Below the pieces are notes generated by a model. It was not told the origin of the DNA. It did not search any database and worked only from the letters and a program-made list of their open reading frames with translations. DNA of 64,000 nt from Pseudopyrenochaeta lycopersici (lineage: Eukaryota; Ascomycota; Dothideomycetes; Pleosporales; Pseudopyrenochaetaceae), in contig NHZP01000016.1 of the NCBI GenBank assembly GCA_003313425.1, positions 744,001 to 808,000 of the forward strand. The letters run 5' to 3'. The position numbers and the translations under genes were made by a program. Positions 33,820 to 45,155 of the stretch are shown one piece after another; the stretch's first letter is position 1; each line of letters starts with the position of its first letter.

Positions 33820-35001
33820 TTACTGAACTACAGCCCCACCGAGCGGCTCATTACCGACGCCAGAGGTCTCCCAAGTGTACTTCACACCCATCGTTGCGAC
33901 CGTTTGGAAGGCGGCATCTACTTTCTGTAGGTTTGAAGTTCGCATATCGACCGCGAGATCCTCATTTCCTTGGGCACTCACGAGCGACTTGAGGACAGGC
34001 TCGATGTCTTGCGCCTCATCCTCAGACACATCATTCTTGAGATACCCGTCCGCCCCGTCATCGTCACTCTCATAGTGAACCCAAGGAGCACCGGCATTGT
34101 AATTGTAAAATTCGAGACGCGGGCCGTATAATAGAATGCCATAGCCCTCTTGTAATCTTGCTTGCCTGCATAGTGCGTCCGCGAGGACATCGCTCCGATG
34201 TGACGTATTCTCTTTGGAAAAGCGCGGTAGTTCCTCGAAGCTATCGATCATGATAGCCAAGTAGGTATGTGCGCGATACTCGTACTTCATCTCGTTCGTC
34301 TTTGTATTCTTGGTTTTGAGCTTGCGCACAACAACAAAGCCGGCAATGTCCTCAGGCGCGATCCAATCCCACCATATGCCAAGAATATATCTGAGGCCGT
34401 GATTATACTTGGCCACTTCGGCGGCTATCTGGGCTGCATTGCTCTGCTTCTGAACGAGGCCATTTCTTCTTTTGATCTTCTCTACAGGCCTTTGAGCAGG
34501 AAGGTCATGCCAAATATCGGTTCCATCTTCGGCTTCTAATATGAAGCTCATCCCATATTGAGCAGTTGGGCCTAGAGAACTTGGCTTGACAATGTAGTCT
34601 TGCGATGCAGGGTAGTAGTGCTTAAGAAAGGCGAAAGCGAGAGCCTTGGCGTACATCATCCGTATCTTATTGGTAACATTGGAATTGGTGTAGTTGATGT
34701 GATAGGCGTCGTACAAAGCTTGAATCTGTGGAATATTGGTGATGTGCGCTTGTGTGAAGTCGGGTATGTCAAAGTCCACCAAGTTTTCCCAAGGCTCGTC
34801 CATTGTGTATGCTCTGTTCTTGTCCATCTGCGCCGCAGGTACATCTGCTGCGTAAGCAAACACTGTGCCATTGGAACGGTCGAAATTCGAGCGGACATTG
34901 TTTCCGCCATTGACGACATTTGAGTGTTGCGCCTGAAATATTGGTGCGGTTTGATGCTCTGCTGGCAAGATATCATGACGGTCTGGAACTATTTTGCTCA
35001 T
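33820..35001 (-). CDS. Hypothetical protein, unrecognised
   Basis: A single exon of 393 residues from the only in-frame ATG (35001, MSKIVPDRHDILPAEHQTAP). No signal peptide or membrane span. The central part is aromatic-rich and folded-looking (QYGMSFILEAEDGTDIWHDL, LRYILGIWWDWIAPEDIAGF, EYRAHTYLAIMIDSFEELPR, YGILLYGPRLEFYNYNAGAP). The C-terminal part is acidic (ESDDDGADGY, EDEAQDIEP). The hydrophobic core pattern suggests a globular protein rather than a chance ORF. I do not recognise the family, and its neighbours give no clue. Confidence 0.72.
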   Translation of the reverse strand: MSKIVPDRHDILPAEHQTAPIFQAQHSNVVNGGNNVRSNFDRSNGTVFAYAADVPAAQMDKNRAYTMDEPWENLVDFDIPDFTQAHITNIPQIQALYDAYHINYTNSNVTNKIRMMYAKALAFAFLKHYYPASQDYIVKPSSLGPTAQYGMSFILEAEDGTDIWHDLPAQRPVEKIKRRNGLVQKQSNAAQIAAEVAKYNHGLRYILGIWWDWIAPEDIAGFVVVRKLKTKNTKTNEMKYEYRAHTYLAIMIDSFEELPRFSKENTSHRSDVLADALCRQARLQEGYGILLYGPRLEFYNYNAGAPWVHYESDDDGADGYLKNDVSEDEAQDIEPVLKSLVSAQGNEDLAVDMRTSNLQKVDAAFQTVATMGVKYTWETSGVGNEPLGGAVVQ

Positions 35002-35521
35002 GTTGTATGTTGCAAACGAAATGCGAAAACAAATTGCTTGGCGTTTCGGTCTCGACCATGCGAGAATCCGATTCAGAATGCTCCGAATTGAAGCCGTTGC
35101 CAAAGATCTTTGTCTTATTAAAGTCTATACCTTTTAAGCAGTAAGTGTTTACGCTGGAAGCAAGAACAAGCAATGTGGCTGGGGGCTGGTGGAGTTGAAA
35201 CTTTTGGTGAGTTTAGTGGTTGGAGCTTGAGCGGTAAAATTTTTGTGGAGTCGAGAAGCGCTAGTATTTGAGGACCCGGGCAGGAAATTTAAATTGGCCA
35301 CACTCACAGGTGAGAGCCTACCCATCAAGCGACTAGCAGTGAGTGAATGCAATGAAAGTACACGCAAGTGATTTTCGGGAGAATGCTCAATCCGTGGTCC
35401 GGCTGAGCTTGAAGATAGTTGCCAGTAAATTGGTATTTCTCGACAGGGATCCCTCAGTGGTGACATTGTCTATTTCCAATCACATGTTGATCCGGAAGCA
35501 TATCCCTCAACCCAAGCCATA
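35002..35521. other. Intergenic region, nothing recognised
   Basis: About 520 bp between two minus-strand genes, holding the DUF2011 gene's 3' UTR and the promoter of the 33820-35001 gene. No structure is seen. Confidence 0.4.
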
Positions 35522-36348
35522 TTAACCTTGGGGAGCACTTTCATGTTCGTCTTCGGTGTGTTCTGCTACGCCATTCCCAGCTTCATCTGAAGCCTTTTTC
35601 GCTTTCTCTCTGGCCTTCTTCTTGACCTTTTTCTCCCTATTCCTCCTAGTTCTTTTTTCCCGCTCTGCTTCCTCCTTCTCCAGGGCAAGCTTGGCTTTCT
35701 CTTGCTGCTTGGTTTTTGAAACCTGGAGTTTCTTCCTGATTGCAACCCTTGTTTTCTTGTTTTTCCTGGTTCGCTTGTGCGCCGTTTCTTCTACTGTGAC
35801 TAAAGTTGGGGGATGGCCGACGAGGACCTCCTTCTTCATTCCAGTTGCTGACACCCTGCGCACCTTCCAGGGCAAGGTGCAACCAGGCCATGGCTCCCTC
35901 GACAACGCCAATACGGTCTTGCCATCTATGGCGGCAGCTTGGAGCGCAACTTCTTGGTCGCTTGTAGGCTCATCGGCAAAATAGTAGCTCCGTGGCTTTT
36001 TCACTCTGAAGCCTGGTTCTCCAATGCTGGCGGCTGGTGACGACAGCCGTACTTTATTGGTCCTTTGCGGGGCATTCGCGGGTGCCGCAAAGAGGCGTAG
36101 CTCTGTCTCGTCTTCATTGTTGTCTGAAGCATTTTCTAGGCTTATAGGGTCGGCTTCGGCGGTGGTAAATGTGAAGTTGGTGTATATGCGCGAGCGCAGA
36201 ATGTCGTCAATGGCCGGATCGGGAGAAGATCGTGGCGATGATACTGGAGACTGTAGCTCCTCGCGGCGTATTCTTCGCAGTGTCAGTATGCAACGAGTGC
36301 CGCGACGAGACGTAATTATTACCGCTTCGCGCCGGGCAGGTCAAACAT
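35522..36348 (-). CDS. DUF2011-family protein
   Basis: Exon 1 is only 26 nt (36323-36348) and encodes MFDLPGAK plus two bases; exon 2 is 35522-36272. The 50-nt intron (GTAATA..GAAG) has a CTGAC branch site 9 nt before its end. The joined 258-residue protein opens MFDLPGAKRIRREEL, as I recall for DUF2011 proteins. It has the family's ELRLFAAPA, KVRLSSP, PRSYYFADEPTSDQEV and ALSREPWPGCTLPWKV. The C-terminal third is a very basic Lys/Arg/Glu coiled coil, suggesting a nuclear or nucleolar protein; function is unknown. It is divergent from the histidine kinase. Confidence 0.85.
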
Positions 36349-36957
36349 AGCGTCTGTCGGCGTATCGTGCGGGATGTGAGGTGTCCAAGTTTTTACGAGG
36401 TGTGAATCGGCTACATGACGGGAGATCGGCATTCTCCCAGGTTTGCTCCGACTGCTCGCCTAGCGTCGACCCCGATCCCAGGCTAATTTCAGATTCGCGT
36501 CCACCTCATCTACCTGAGCCTCGTGCCTCGAGCCTCGATGCAGGGACTGGACGGGTACTGTCCGAGCGCCGGGCTTCCCGGCCAGCAAAAGTATGGTGTG
36601 GCTCGCGTCCAACGGCGCCGGCATGGATGCGGCCAAGGGCGCCATGGCTCGAATGGTATGGAGCCCAAGACGCTTCCAGATTTGCGTCGATGTCGAAGGA
36701 TTGGTATTTGGCCGGCGTTTGGTGGCCAGGCCAGTCAAAAACCTCTCAATTACCAGGGGTTGCATGTCTCTAGCACAGATGGAGTTACGACGTCATATTC
36801 GCATGACTATCCGCGGAGGCTTAAGACCCTCTTGAAGAAGTGACACCCTGCATGGGTTGCCGCGGTACCGAATGAAATCTGCTGCTCTGTCCTCCCCCAC
36901 ATTGCCTACAGTGTTTGTAGAATGCCATGTTGACGGAGTCGGCAAGAACAACACATC
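36349..36957. promoter_or_regulatory. Divergent promoter region, DUF2011 gene / histidine kinase
   Basis: These 609 bp lie between two start codons. Overlapping ORFs on both strands (36381-36773 plus, 36460-36765 minus) have no domain and unlikely composition. No specific binding site is claimed. Confidence 0.45.
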
Positions 36958-39900
36958 ATGGCGAGCCCGTACCCAGAGGCAGCCCGTGAGCGGGATCTTC
37001 ACAGGTTGGTCCTCGTCCAGCACAAATACGCCTGGTAACTGACACGCCGTGGGTAGATACTACCGCCCATGGCTCGATGCCCAGAGCCTCATCGATGCCG
37101 CTGATGGCACCGGCAAAGGCCTGACCTATGCGGGGTATCAACCGCAAGTCTCACGCGACAGATCTTTGACTGCCTTTGCCCAGCTGGCCGCACTCCGCTT
37201 AGACACTCGGCGCGCAATGGTCTCTCTGATCGACTCGAACAAGCAGTACATCCTAGCTGAAGCCACCCGTACCCTCTCGCTCTTCTCTCCCTACGCTGAA
37301 GTCCCCGAGGACGAAGTTTGGCTGGGCAATGCAACACTGAACAAAACTGACGCCGTGTGCTATCATACTTTCTCCTCCACCTACACAGCAAAAGAGGATG
37401 ATGGAACTACGCTAACGGCAGAATGTATGGTCATTCCCGATTGCCGACTTGACTCCCGATTCGCCGATAAAGACTATGTTCAAGGTGAGCCTGGGGTACG
37501 CTTCTATGCTGGAGTGCCCATCATCACTAGAGCTGGCAATCGAATCGGCGTCTATGCTGTCTCCGATGAGAAGCCTCGTGAAGGCCTAAGCGCTGCCGAT
37601 TTACGCTTCATGCAAGATGTGGCAGCTGCCGTAATGGAACATCTCGAGCTGGCAAAGAACAGCATGGACAAGAATAAAGGCGAGCGCATGGTTCGTGGCT
37701 TGACCGAGTTCATCGAGCGGTCCTCTGCACAAGATATGCGCGAGGAAACTGGTAACAAACCTACAACAATGGAGAGACAGACCGAAAATGCACGCCTTCA
37801 ATCATTGGACGAGGAAGAAAAAGATTCTTCTGCCCCAACCACTGTAGCCTCTGCCGCGCTGGCCCAACGTAAGCGTGATACTGAATCGGATGCAGCTCGC
37901 ATATTCCAGCGAGCGGCTCGGGTCATGCGTCAAAGTACTGAGGCTGACGGTGTGGTCTTTTTTGATACTTCTGCCGCCAGCATCAAAGGTCAGCTCCACG
38001 ACTTCAGTCGGAACGCAGCTAGCAGCGACGAAAGCGCAACGCACAATACAACCGATTTTGATACTGGTGACTCCAAGGCATCACGGCGAAGGACGAGGCA
38101 AGACGATAGCTGCCCTGATAGCTCGACTGACCATCCCACAACAGCGAGTAGACCCTGCCCTGTAGCGGGCTTATCGTTACGCGAGGGCAGCGCAGCATTG
38201 GTTCACACAGATTTCGCCTTCACCGAAGCGGCTATGGAGCGGTATATTCAGCGTTATCCCTACGGGAAGTTCTTCAATTATAGTGAAGAGGGTGTTGGAA
38301 TTAATAGCTCAGATGAGAAGTCTGTCGGGTCTGAGACAGATCAGTCTGATCGTACTCTATCTACACCGACGACCGTAGTCAAAAAGCCCAGGAAGAGGAG
38401 AGAAAAATTCATCCCATCAGAATTCTTCAAAGTCCTACCAAATGTTCGAACACTCATCTTCTTACCCTTATGGGACCCCTCAAGCGAGCGATGGGTAGCG
38501 GGTGGCTTCATTTGGACAACCCAAGCAGGACGACTAATGAGCCCGGAGAACGAGTTGCCATATTTGCAAGCGTTCGGCAATACCATCACAAGTGAGGTGG
38601 CGCGTCTAGGCGCGCAGAAGGCGGATCGTGCTAAGACGACTTTTATCGCCTCGATCTCGCATGAGCTGCGCTCTCCTCTTCACGGAATCCTTGGGTCTGT
38701 CGAGTTCCTCCGCGATACCGTTGCCTCAGCCTACCAAGAATCACTGGTGTCGTCCATTGAAACCTGCGGGAAGACATTGCTTGACACTATCGACCACGTG
38801 CTAGATTACGCAAAGATCAACAAACTGAGGAGCGCAACTTCCAGGCGCAAGCCACGGGGCGAGGGTCGAGTCAGGCGGCTGCCTGCTGATAACTCGATCC
38901 TCGGCGTTACTGCTGATTTCGACCTAGCACAACTCGTCGAGGAAGTTTGCGATACCGTGTGCACAGGACATACATTCCGGAAAACACACAACATTCGTGG
39001 CTCTGCAATTTATGATCAAGCAGAAAGCGCAGGTGTTGCCGGCGCATCGAAGAACAACAAGAGTAGCAATGTCGTGGTCGAAGGCAGAGACACACATGGT
39101 TCGGTAGCCGTATCACTAATTGTGCAACCGAATGTTAGCTGGGTCGTTCGGTCGCAGCCTGGTGCCCTTCGGCGGATCGTTATGAATCTTCTAGGAAATG
39201 CATTGAAGTACACCGAGTCAGGATTTATCGCGATAGAGATGTTTCAATCAAGCAGTGCGCGCGACTCCATCAATTTGTCGCTCACTGTTGAGGATAGTGG
39301 ACGTGGAATGTCTAGCGAATATCAAAGGACCAAGCTGTTCTCCCCGTTCAGTCAAGAAGACCCTTTCAGCTCGGGCACTGGACTTGGACTCAGCATAGTA
39401 AAGCAAATTGTGGAATCTCTAAGAGGTGAGATCGAAGTCAGAAGCACGATTCGCGTGGGCACCGCTATTAGTGTTTCCATGCGATTACCCACAGCGCAGA
39501 CCCAGAATACTCCAGACCACGACCTTCTTCATGCTCCAGATGACTTGAAAGGAACGACGGTTAGCATCATTACCGAACCAGACACGCGGGGCGGAATACG
39601 TGGAGTGAAGACTAAGGAGTCGATGCAAAACGCTTGTCGGGGTTTTGGGATGGTACTTACTAAGACTGCTGACGCAGATGCTTCAATTGCAGATGTCGAA
39701 TTTCTACTCACCGATTCTCCATCACTGGACCATTTGATTAACAAGCCAAGTGCAAACCGAGTCAACACATCCCCACTATCTGTGGTGTGTATTTGCACGG
39801 ATACTGCGGAGAGAACAGCAATAGAGAACCGGCTCGGACGACAAATTCAAGCATTGGGATGGGTAGCAGAAATCATAACGCAGCCGTACGTACAATACAA

Positions 39901-40634
39901 GAATTGCTGCACCTTTTTCATTGCTGAAAGCTAACCTCGCAAACAGTTGTGGTCCTCGCAAACTCGCCCGAGTACTGCTACAATGTCGAAAGCGAGCCTC
40001 GCAGCCCAACAGCGACCGGCCACTTACTCGCTCAACAAGTACGCCTGTTGTTGAACAACATCAAACTATTGCTGTTCCCCACGTCCTAGTACAGCGCAGC
40101 TTGAGCGACGCGTTCCCCCAGAATGAAACGCAGCAACAAACGATCAGCAATGTGGACCAGGACTCGCCTCCACTTCCACAACCCTTCCCTACGACCATTA
40201 CACCTACGAGTCCACTTCAAACAGAAACTGGCGAGTACTTTAACCCACGCGTCCTCCTCGTCGATGACAATGCAATCAATCTCAAGCTCCTCGTCGTTTT
40301 TGCTAAACGGCAAAATCTGCGGTACGCCGAAGCAGCAAATGGTCTTGAAGCATTGGAGACGTACAAGGAGGAAGCGCAGTCTACAAGCCCACTCACTCGT
40401 CCTTTTGACTTCGTACTTATGGATCTCAGCATGCCGGTCATGGATGGACTCACGAGTACGAGGCATATACGGCAATTTGAGACTAAAATGGGGCTGCCAA
40501 AAAGTCATATTGTGGCGTTGACAGGATTAGCGAGCGCTCAGGATCAACGGGATGCGCAAGAGGCGGGAGTAGATACATATCTTGTGAAACCTGTAAAGTT
40601 TGCAGATATCAAGAGGATCTTTGGGGGTAAGTAA
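36958..40634 (+). CDS. GAF-domain hybrid histidine kinase
   Basis: Three exons: 36958-37004 (MASPYPEAARERDLH), 37057-39885 and 39947-40634. Introns of 52 and 61 nt have CTGAC and CTAAC branch sites; the product is 1,187 residues. A GAF domain lies in the first 200 residues (LTAFAQLAALRLDTRRAMVS to FYAGVPIITRAGNRIGVYAV). The HisKA H-box SISHELRSPLHGILG has phospho-acceptor His551. The ATPase domain has NLLGNALKYTE, VEDSGRGMS and GTGLGLSIVKQIVES. The C-terminal receiver has LLVDDNAINLK, phospho-acceptor Asp1118 in FVLMDLSMPVMDG, and DTYLVKPVKF. No membrane span, so it is a cytosolic sensor feeding an Ypd1-type phosphorelay. Ligand is unknown. Without the second intron the receiver would be missed. 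Confidence 0.94.
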
Positions 40635-41339
40635 ACGGAAAGTAACTACTTATAGATAGAGCATAAGACTGGCGTTATTCTTGGCGAGGGCACATCAATG
40701 GGACATGGGTACAGGGGAGTTGGCGGCCAGTTGCATGGTTCAATGCGAGGACTTCGTTTACTTGGTTATGACTTATGCGCTTATGGTTTGTCTGTTTCAC
40801 TTCAGAGCTCGTTGTACAATGGAAATTATAACGCTATGTAGCTGAGTTTCGAATTTCTACAAGCTTGTGGCTCCTCTGGGAGGAGACCCAACATTGGAAC
40901 TACTACAAACTTGTGAGCGTGTGATATATTGAAGCCAAGCTATCTTCTGGAGCCTAAAAAGTCGGAGGTTCTGGATGGCATGTGTCTAGTAATTTGTAAT
41001 AGTTGCTGAAAGGAGCGCTTCCCTGTCTATTGCCTGACTGTATGTAAATTAAACACTACGGAGGCTATGGTAGAAGTCCTATTGGGGCAGCAGCGGAAAC
41101 AGGGAAGCAGGGATACTTTGCTTTCACGAATGGTACAAGAAAGGCACAACGAAAAGTAACATACACTTTTTAATTTTACTGGTGATTCAGCAATCCAATC
41201 CATCGAAATCGACAGAAGTAATAGTAGTTTAGAGCTAGCTAAGTCAAGAAAGCATACTGCCCATCAAGGGCAGAGAAAGAATACAGTATGTTACTTGGGG
41301 TATCGAGAAAGAGAGTCTACCATTACACATCCTTCCCGC
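40635..41339. other. Convergent 3' intergenic region
   Basis: About 700 bp between the 3' ends of the histidine kinase and the glycine-zipper gene. Nothing but UTR-like sequence is seen. Confidence 0.4.
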
Positions 41340-42293
41340 TCATCGCACAGCCGTACCCGTCTTTACGGTTGCAGTCCTGTCATCCCAGCCGGACCCACCA
41401 CGCCTCCTGTGCGCTCTGTTAGGCTTCTTATAGTCGCTATCACTATCCGTGTAGTCGTCTCTCCTGCTTCGGTATTCCTTGTCCCTGCGTCGCTCGTCCT
41501 TGCCGCCACGGTACTCATCCCGATGTCTGTGCGAACGAGGGGGATCCTCGCTCTTGGATCGTTCAGAGTACTTGCGCCCACCATACCCGCCAAGGAGCAT
41601 TCCAGCTGCCGTGCCTAGGCCGGGGAAGATGACGTCGCCGATGATAGTCCCTGCGCCAGCGCCGAGAAAAGTATCCCGTGTCTTGTTCTCTTTCTTGTGC
41701 GATTTGCTGTGCTTGTGACCGCGGTCGCGGTCGCGGTCACGATCGCGATCGCTGTAGTCTGAGTCACGGTCGATGTCGCGCTCTCGCGGACGGTCGTGGC
41801 TTCGGTGGCGATGGTGCCGGCGCCGTGGTGGCGAGTTATCGCTGTCTGAAATCGAGCCCACCTCAGTACTATGGTCGGATTCTTGGTCTGCGAAGCGGAC
41901 GCGTGGGGGCTGTGAGTGGCTTCGAGTCGGTTGGATCGGGGCCGCTAAATAGTCATTCTTCTGTTGTGGTGGAGGTGCAAGGTATGGCGCTGCAGGAGGT
42001 GGCGTATGTGGATACGGCGCAGTCGTTGCTGGATGTCCTTTCGCAGGATACGTCTGCGGTGAAGCATAGTTTTGGGGTTGTTGCTGTGTTTGCGGAGGAT
42101 ATGGCGTGTATGAAGGTGGTGGAGTGCTCGCATAGGTTGGGGTATTATAGTGTTGCCTTGGATATGGCTGCACCGGTGGCTGCTGGTACTGCGGTTGTGG
42201 AGGTTGTTTTTCTGGCGGGTATACGTTTGGTAGATTGTGGCCGGGAAGTTCATGCACACCTGAAGTGCCCATATAATATTCTTGTGCTGCCAT
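41340..42293 (-). CDS. Proline-rich, Arg-Asp-repeat protein with glycine zipper
   Basis: A single exon of 317 residues. Residues 1-130 are Pro/Gln/Tyr-rich (YPPQTQQQPQNYASPQTYP) and likely disordered. Residues about 150-210 are Arg/Asp/Ser/His-rich, including a run of five Asp-Arg pairs. A hydrophobic Gly-zipper follows (FLGAGAGTIIGDVIFPGLG then TAAGMLLGGYGG), which can pack as a membrane hairpin. The tail is Arg/Asp/Lys-rich. A charged polymer around a glycine zipper is typical of a fungal group of unknown role; Gly-zipper 2TM proteins in bacteria are membrane-associated. The cellular place cannot be decided from sequence. Confidence 0.75.
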   Translation of the reverse strand: MAAQEYYMGTSGVHELPGHNLPNVYPPEKQPPQPQYQQPPVQPYPRQHYNTPTYASTPPPSYTPYPPQTQQQPQNYASPQTYPAKGHPATTAPYPHTPPPAAPYLAPPPQQKNDYLAAPIQPTRSHSQPPRVRFADQESDHSTEVGSISDSDNSPPRRRHHRHRSHDRPRERDIDRDSDYSDRDRDRDRDRGHKHSKSHKKENKTRDTFLGAGAGTIIGDVIFPGLGTAAGMLLGGYGGRKYSERSKSEDPPRSHRHRDEYRGGKDERRRDKEYRSRRDDYTDSDSDYKKPNRAHRRRGGSGWDDRTATVKTGTAVR

Positions 42294-43202
42294 CTCTTCC
42301 CTTGTATTCGAAAGATCCTAGGTGTTTTAGACAGGGATCGTTTGGCGTTTCGTCGCAAAATAATTCTTGAAGCGATGGAGGACCCTTGCCCCTTCTTGAA
42401 AATATGTCGTAGTATACAGTTACCTCAGTAAAGATGGGGAAATAAAGTGACCGTCATTAGAATGCAAAGAATCAAAATGTGCACCAACGCGCCGCGTCAG
42501 CCCTAGGCTCAAGGATATAAAGTTTTTCAAGGTCTCGTGCAGTAGTCACACGGGTGATGCGAACGTACATATATAGCATCACATGCTACGTCATTCTGAT
42601 CAACAGATGGGTTTGTGCGGTGCTTAGTATGCAATGTGGTAGGGTTTCGGTCAGTCCGGACAGGTCGGCAAGGTTTAAGCCTGCATGGCGGCGATGCCAG
42701 CAAGGCTGTTGATCTACGGGGGCGAACTACGGAAAAGTCGTCCGGCAACATCTCTCCCACCGCGATGAGTCGCATTACGCTGAAGTGGAGTAGAGTATGG
42801 AGAAATAGTGAGAGTTATAACCAGAGCCGGTTAGTGACAACGATATAGCAATCTGAGGATCCTCATCACGACCATTATCGTCATCGTGTTGTTGAGAGTT
42901 GTTGCTTGGCGCCAAGGAAAATGATATACACCCACGCCTCCAATGGGAGCACATCTTTTCCCAGACTACCAAATGCAATGAAGGGTTGCAAAGTTGCCCC
43001 AAGTACCTTGATCGCAACTCTTCACCCATTGCTGCATATGTGTGCCCATTCTGGCGATAATCTCGCACTGATCTGTCGAAGATGTTGTCATTGCACAGCC
43101 ACACGCCGGCAAGTTTAGCGCTCTGGAGCTGAGGTTGTAGTACGTTCGACTCGTCGTATTATGGCCCCACCCGCTTGATGAACAAGCATCTCAAGGTCCA
43201 TC
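42294..43202. promoter_or_regulatory. Divergent intergenic region
   Basis: About 900 bp between the start codons of the glycine-zipper gene (minus) and a HET gene (plus). It should hold both promoters. No ORF with content and no repeat was found. Confidence 0.4.
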
Positions 43203-45155
43203 ATGTCATCTTACCCCAACTTTGAGTACCAACCCTTCTCTCATCGGAGCGATATCCGGCTGCTCAAACTTCACCCAGCAACCCAGTTCGAAGATCCGAT
43301 CCAAGTTAGCATTGAGCACCACGAGAGACTATCATCCGGCGCAAAAGAGTTATTTGATATCGATGCTGCTTATCAGGATGCTAGGTATGCTATTGAACAT
43401 GAACTCTCTGAGACAAATAGGCCGCGTAGCGATGGTCATGAACAGAACAGCGATGGCGTCGGTGAAATTGAGCTCAAGAGACTGCAAGAGGGGCATGAAC
43501 AGTATCAACGTGAGACCATGCAGAGCATAGGCAGTCGCTCCAGTTCAACTCAATCATTTTACGAAGCAGTTTCGTATTCTTGGGGTACTGATACTGCAAC
43601 CTCCAACATCACTGTTTCCGATGATAAGAATATCAAATACTCTTTTGCCTTGCGCAACAACATTGTTAGCATGCTTCAATATCTTCGATTCGAGTCAAAG
43701 TACCGCTATCTGTGGATAGATTTTGTCTGTATAAATCAATCTGATATCACCGAGAAGGAGTCCCAAGTCAGACAGATGGGACCAATATACGCAGACGCGG
43801 CGAGGGTGCTTGTGTGGCTAGGTCCCGAACCTGACGTAGAACGGCATATCTGCGAGGACGAGGATCTATTCTACGGCAATGTCACAGTAATGAAGGACCT
43901 CATCAGGCGGAGTTGGTTTCGTCGGCGCTGGATACTTCAAGAGATTGCCCTATCACTGGAAGCAATCGTGATTTCTGGTCACAGGGAGATGGAGTTCGGA
44001 GTGTTCTCTGCAAATGCAGACCTCGAACTCCGTCATTTGTACCCAACCATATACGAGCTGACGGCCGACGACCTAGCCACCCTGGAGAGGATGCATACCA
44101 TGGACAATCTTCGACTTGCATTCCGAGAATGGAAAACATTGGATACATACGATCGTCCTTATACACTACCGAATTTGATGATGCTCTTCAGCGCATCAGA
44201 ATGCTACGATGATCGCGACCGACTATACGCTTTGAACAGTCTCACGCCATATCCCGTTTCCATTGCATACCGTCAGCCTGTGGAGGACATCTACTTCAAC
44301 TTCGCGGTAGCAGAGGTTCAGCGGGACCCCATGGCTATGTTTAGTTACGCCGGTGCGTGTCCTTCACCATCAAGCTCTTCGTCGTCGTGGGTACCCGATT
44401 GGCGCGTTACGCCAAAGTACAAGCCCCTTCCATCTGAAGACAATTACGACAACCTCACCGCTGAAGTAGATTACAGCCAGCTAGTCAGAATCGACCGCAA
44501 CACAGGGATCCTCACAATCCGCGCGGCGCACGTAGGAACAGTTCGGGTAGCATGCTCTGGAAGTACTGGCCAAGCTTGGTATGAGTTCTTCCTGGCTCAG
44601 TACTCACCCACACCTTTCTCTCTTGAAGAAGGTATACGCGTCTTCATGCAAACTCACGCTTCGGGAAAATATGAAGCCGACAGAAGCTTAGCAATCCACA
44701 ATTTGCTCCTGCGCGACGACTCTGAGCTAGATGACCTCTTTGCGCAGACAGACAAGGACCCCGAGTCAGCGGGCAGTGCGTCTCGTAAAAAGCGTGAATT
44801 GGGGTACACAGACTTGATGAATGTGCGCGAGATTGTCCTTGGTCGTAATTGCTTCTTCACTCAGACCGGCGAGTTTGGCAGAGGCCCGGCAGGACTACAG
44901 ACCGGCGATGTAATCGTGAGTATGGCAGGGCGGCGGTCTACCTATATCGCCCTGCGTCCGGCTCCAGATTCACCATCAACCGTGTCACGAGCAACCACTC
45001 GCCTGGCTAGTCTTGGGATAGACGACACGGACCCGAGTTCACATGCTGTAGCTCCAGAACCGATGACCGTGCTTGGTGACTGCTGGATTCACGACATTAT
45101 ATTGAAGAGAGAAACGGCTCTTCCGGAAGAACTACAAACCTTCACAATCAGATGA
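43203..45155 (+). CDS. HET-domain protein (heterokaryon incompatibility type)
   Basis: A single exon of 650 residues. The HET domain lies at residues about 115-260: FYEAVSYSWGTDTATSNITV, ALRNNIVSMLQYLRF, YRYLWIDFVCINQSDITEKE, SQVRQMGPIYADAARVLVWL and SWFRRRWILQEIA. It has the layout of HET proteins with a long C-terminal region containing SECYDDRDRLYALNSLTPY. HET domains set off localised cell death when non-self is recognised. The N-terminal 110 residues and the C-terminal part are unassigned, with no NACHT, WD or ankyrin partner visible. It is intact and convergent with the next HET gene, with 370 bp between 3' ends. Confidence 0.9.
   Translation: MSSYPNFEYQPFSHRSDIRLLKLHPATQFEDPIQVSIEHHERLSSGAKELFDIDAAYQDARYAIEHELSETNRPRSDGHEQNSDGVGEIELKRLQEGHEQYQRETMQSIGSRSSSTQSFYEAVSYSWGTDTATSNITVSDDKNIKYSFALRNNIVSMLQYLRFESKYRYLWIDFVCINQSDITEKESQVRQMGPIYADAARVLVWLGPEPDVERHICEDEDLFYGNVTVMKDLIRRSWFRRRWILQEIALSLEAIVISGHREMEFGVFSANADLELRHLYPTIYELTADDLATLERMHTMDNLRLAFREWKTLDTYDRPYTLPNLMMLFSASECYDDRDRLYALNSLTPYPVSIAYRQPVEDIYFNFAVAEVQRDPMAMFSYAGACPSPSSSSSSWVPDWRVTPKYKPLPSEDNYDNLTAEVDYSQLVRIDRNTGILTIRAAHVGTVRVACSGSTGQAWYEFFLAQYSPTPFSLEEGIRVFMQTHASGKYEADRSLAIHNLLLRDDSELDDLFAQTDKDPESAGSASRKKRELGYTDLMNVREIVLGRNCFFTQTGEFGRGPAGLQTGDVIVSMAGRRSTYIALRPAPDSPSTVSRATTRLASLGIDDTDPSSHAVAPEPMTVLGDCWIHDIILKRETALPEELQTFTIR

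Noticed and set aside
36381..36773. ORFs on both strands between the DUF2011 gene and the histidine kinase
   Set aside because: They oppose each other, lack domains, and the region is explained as a divergent promoter once both tiny first exons are placed.
42014..42370. Long plus-strand ORF opposite the glycine-zipper gene
   Set aside because: It is an antisense shadow produced by the repetitive Pro/Gln codons of the real minus-strand gene.
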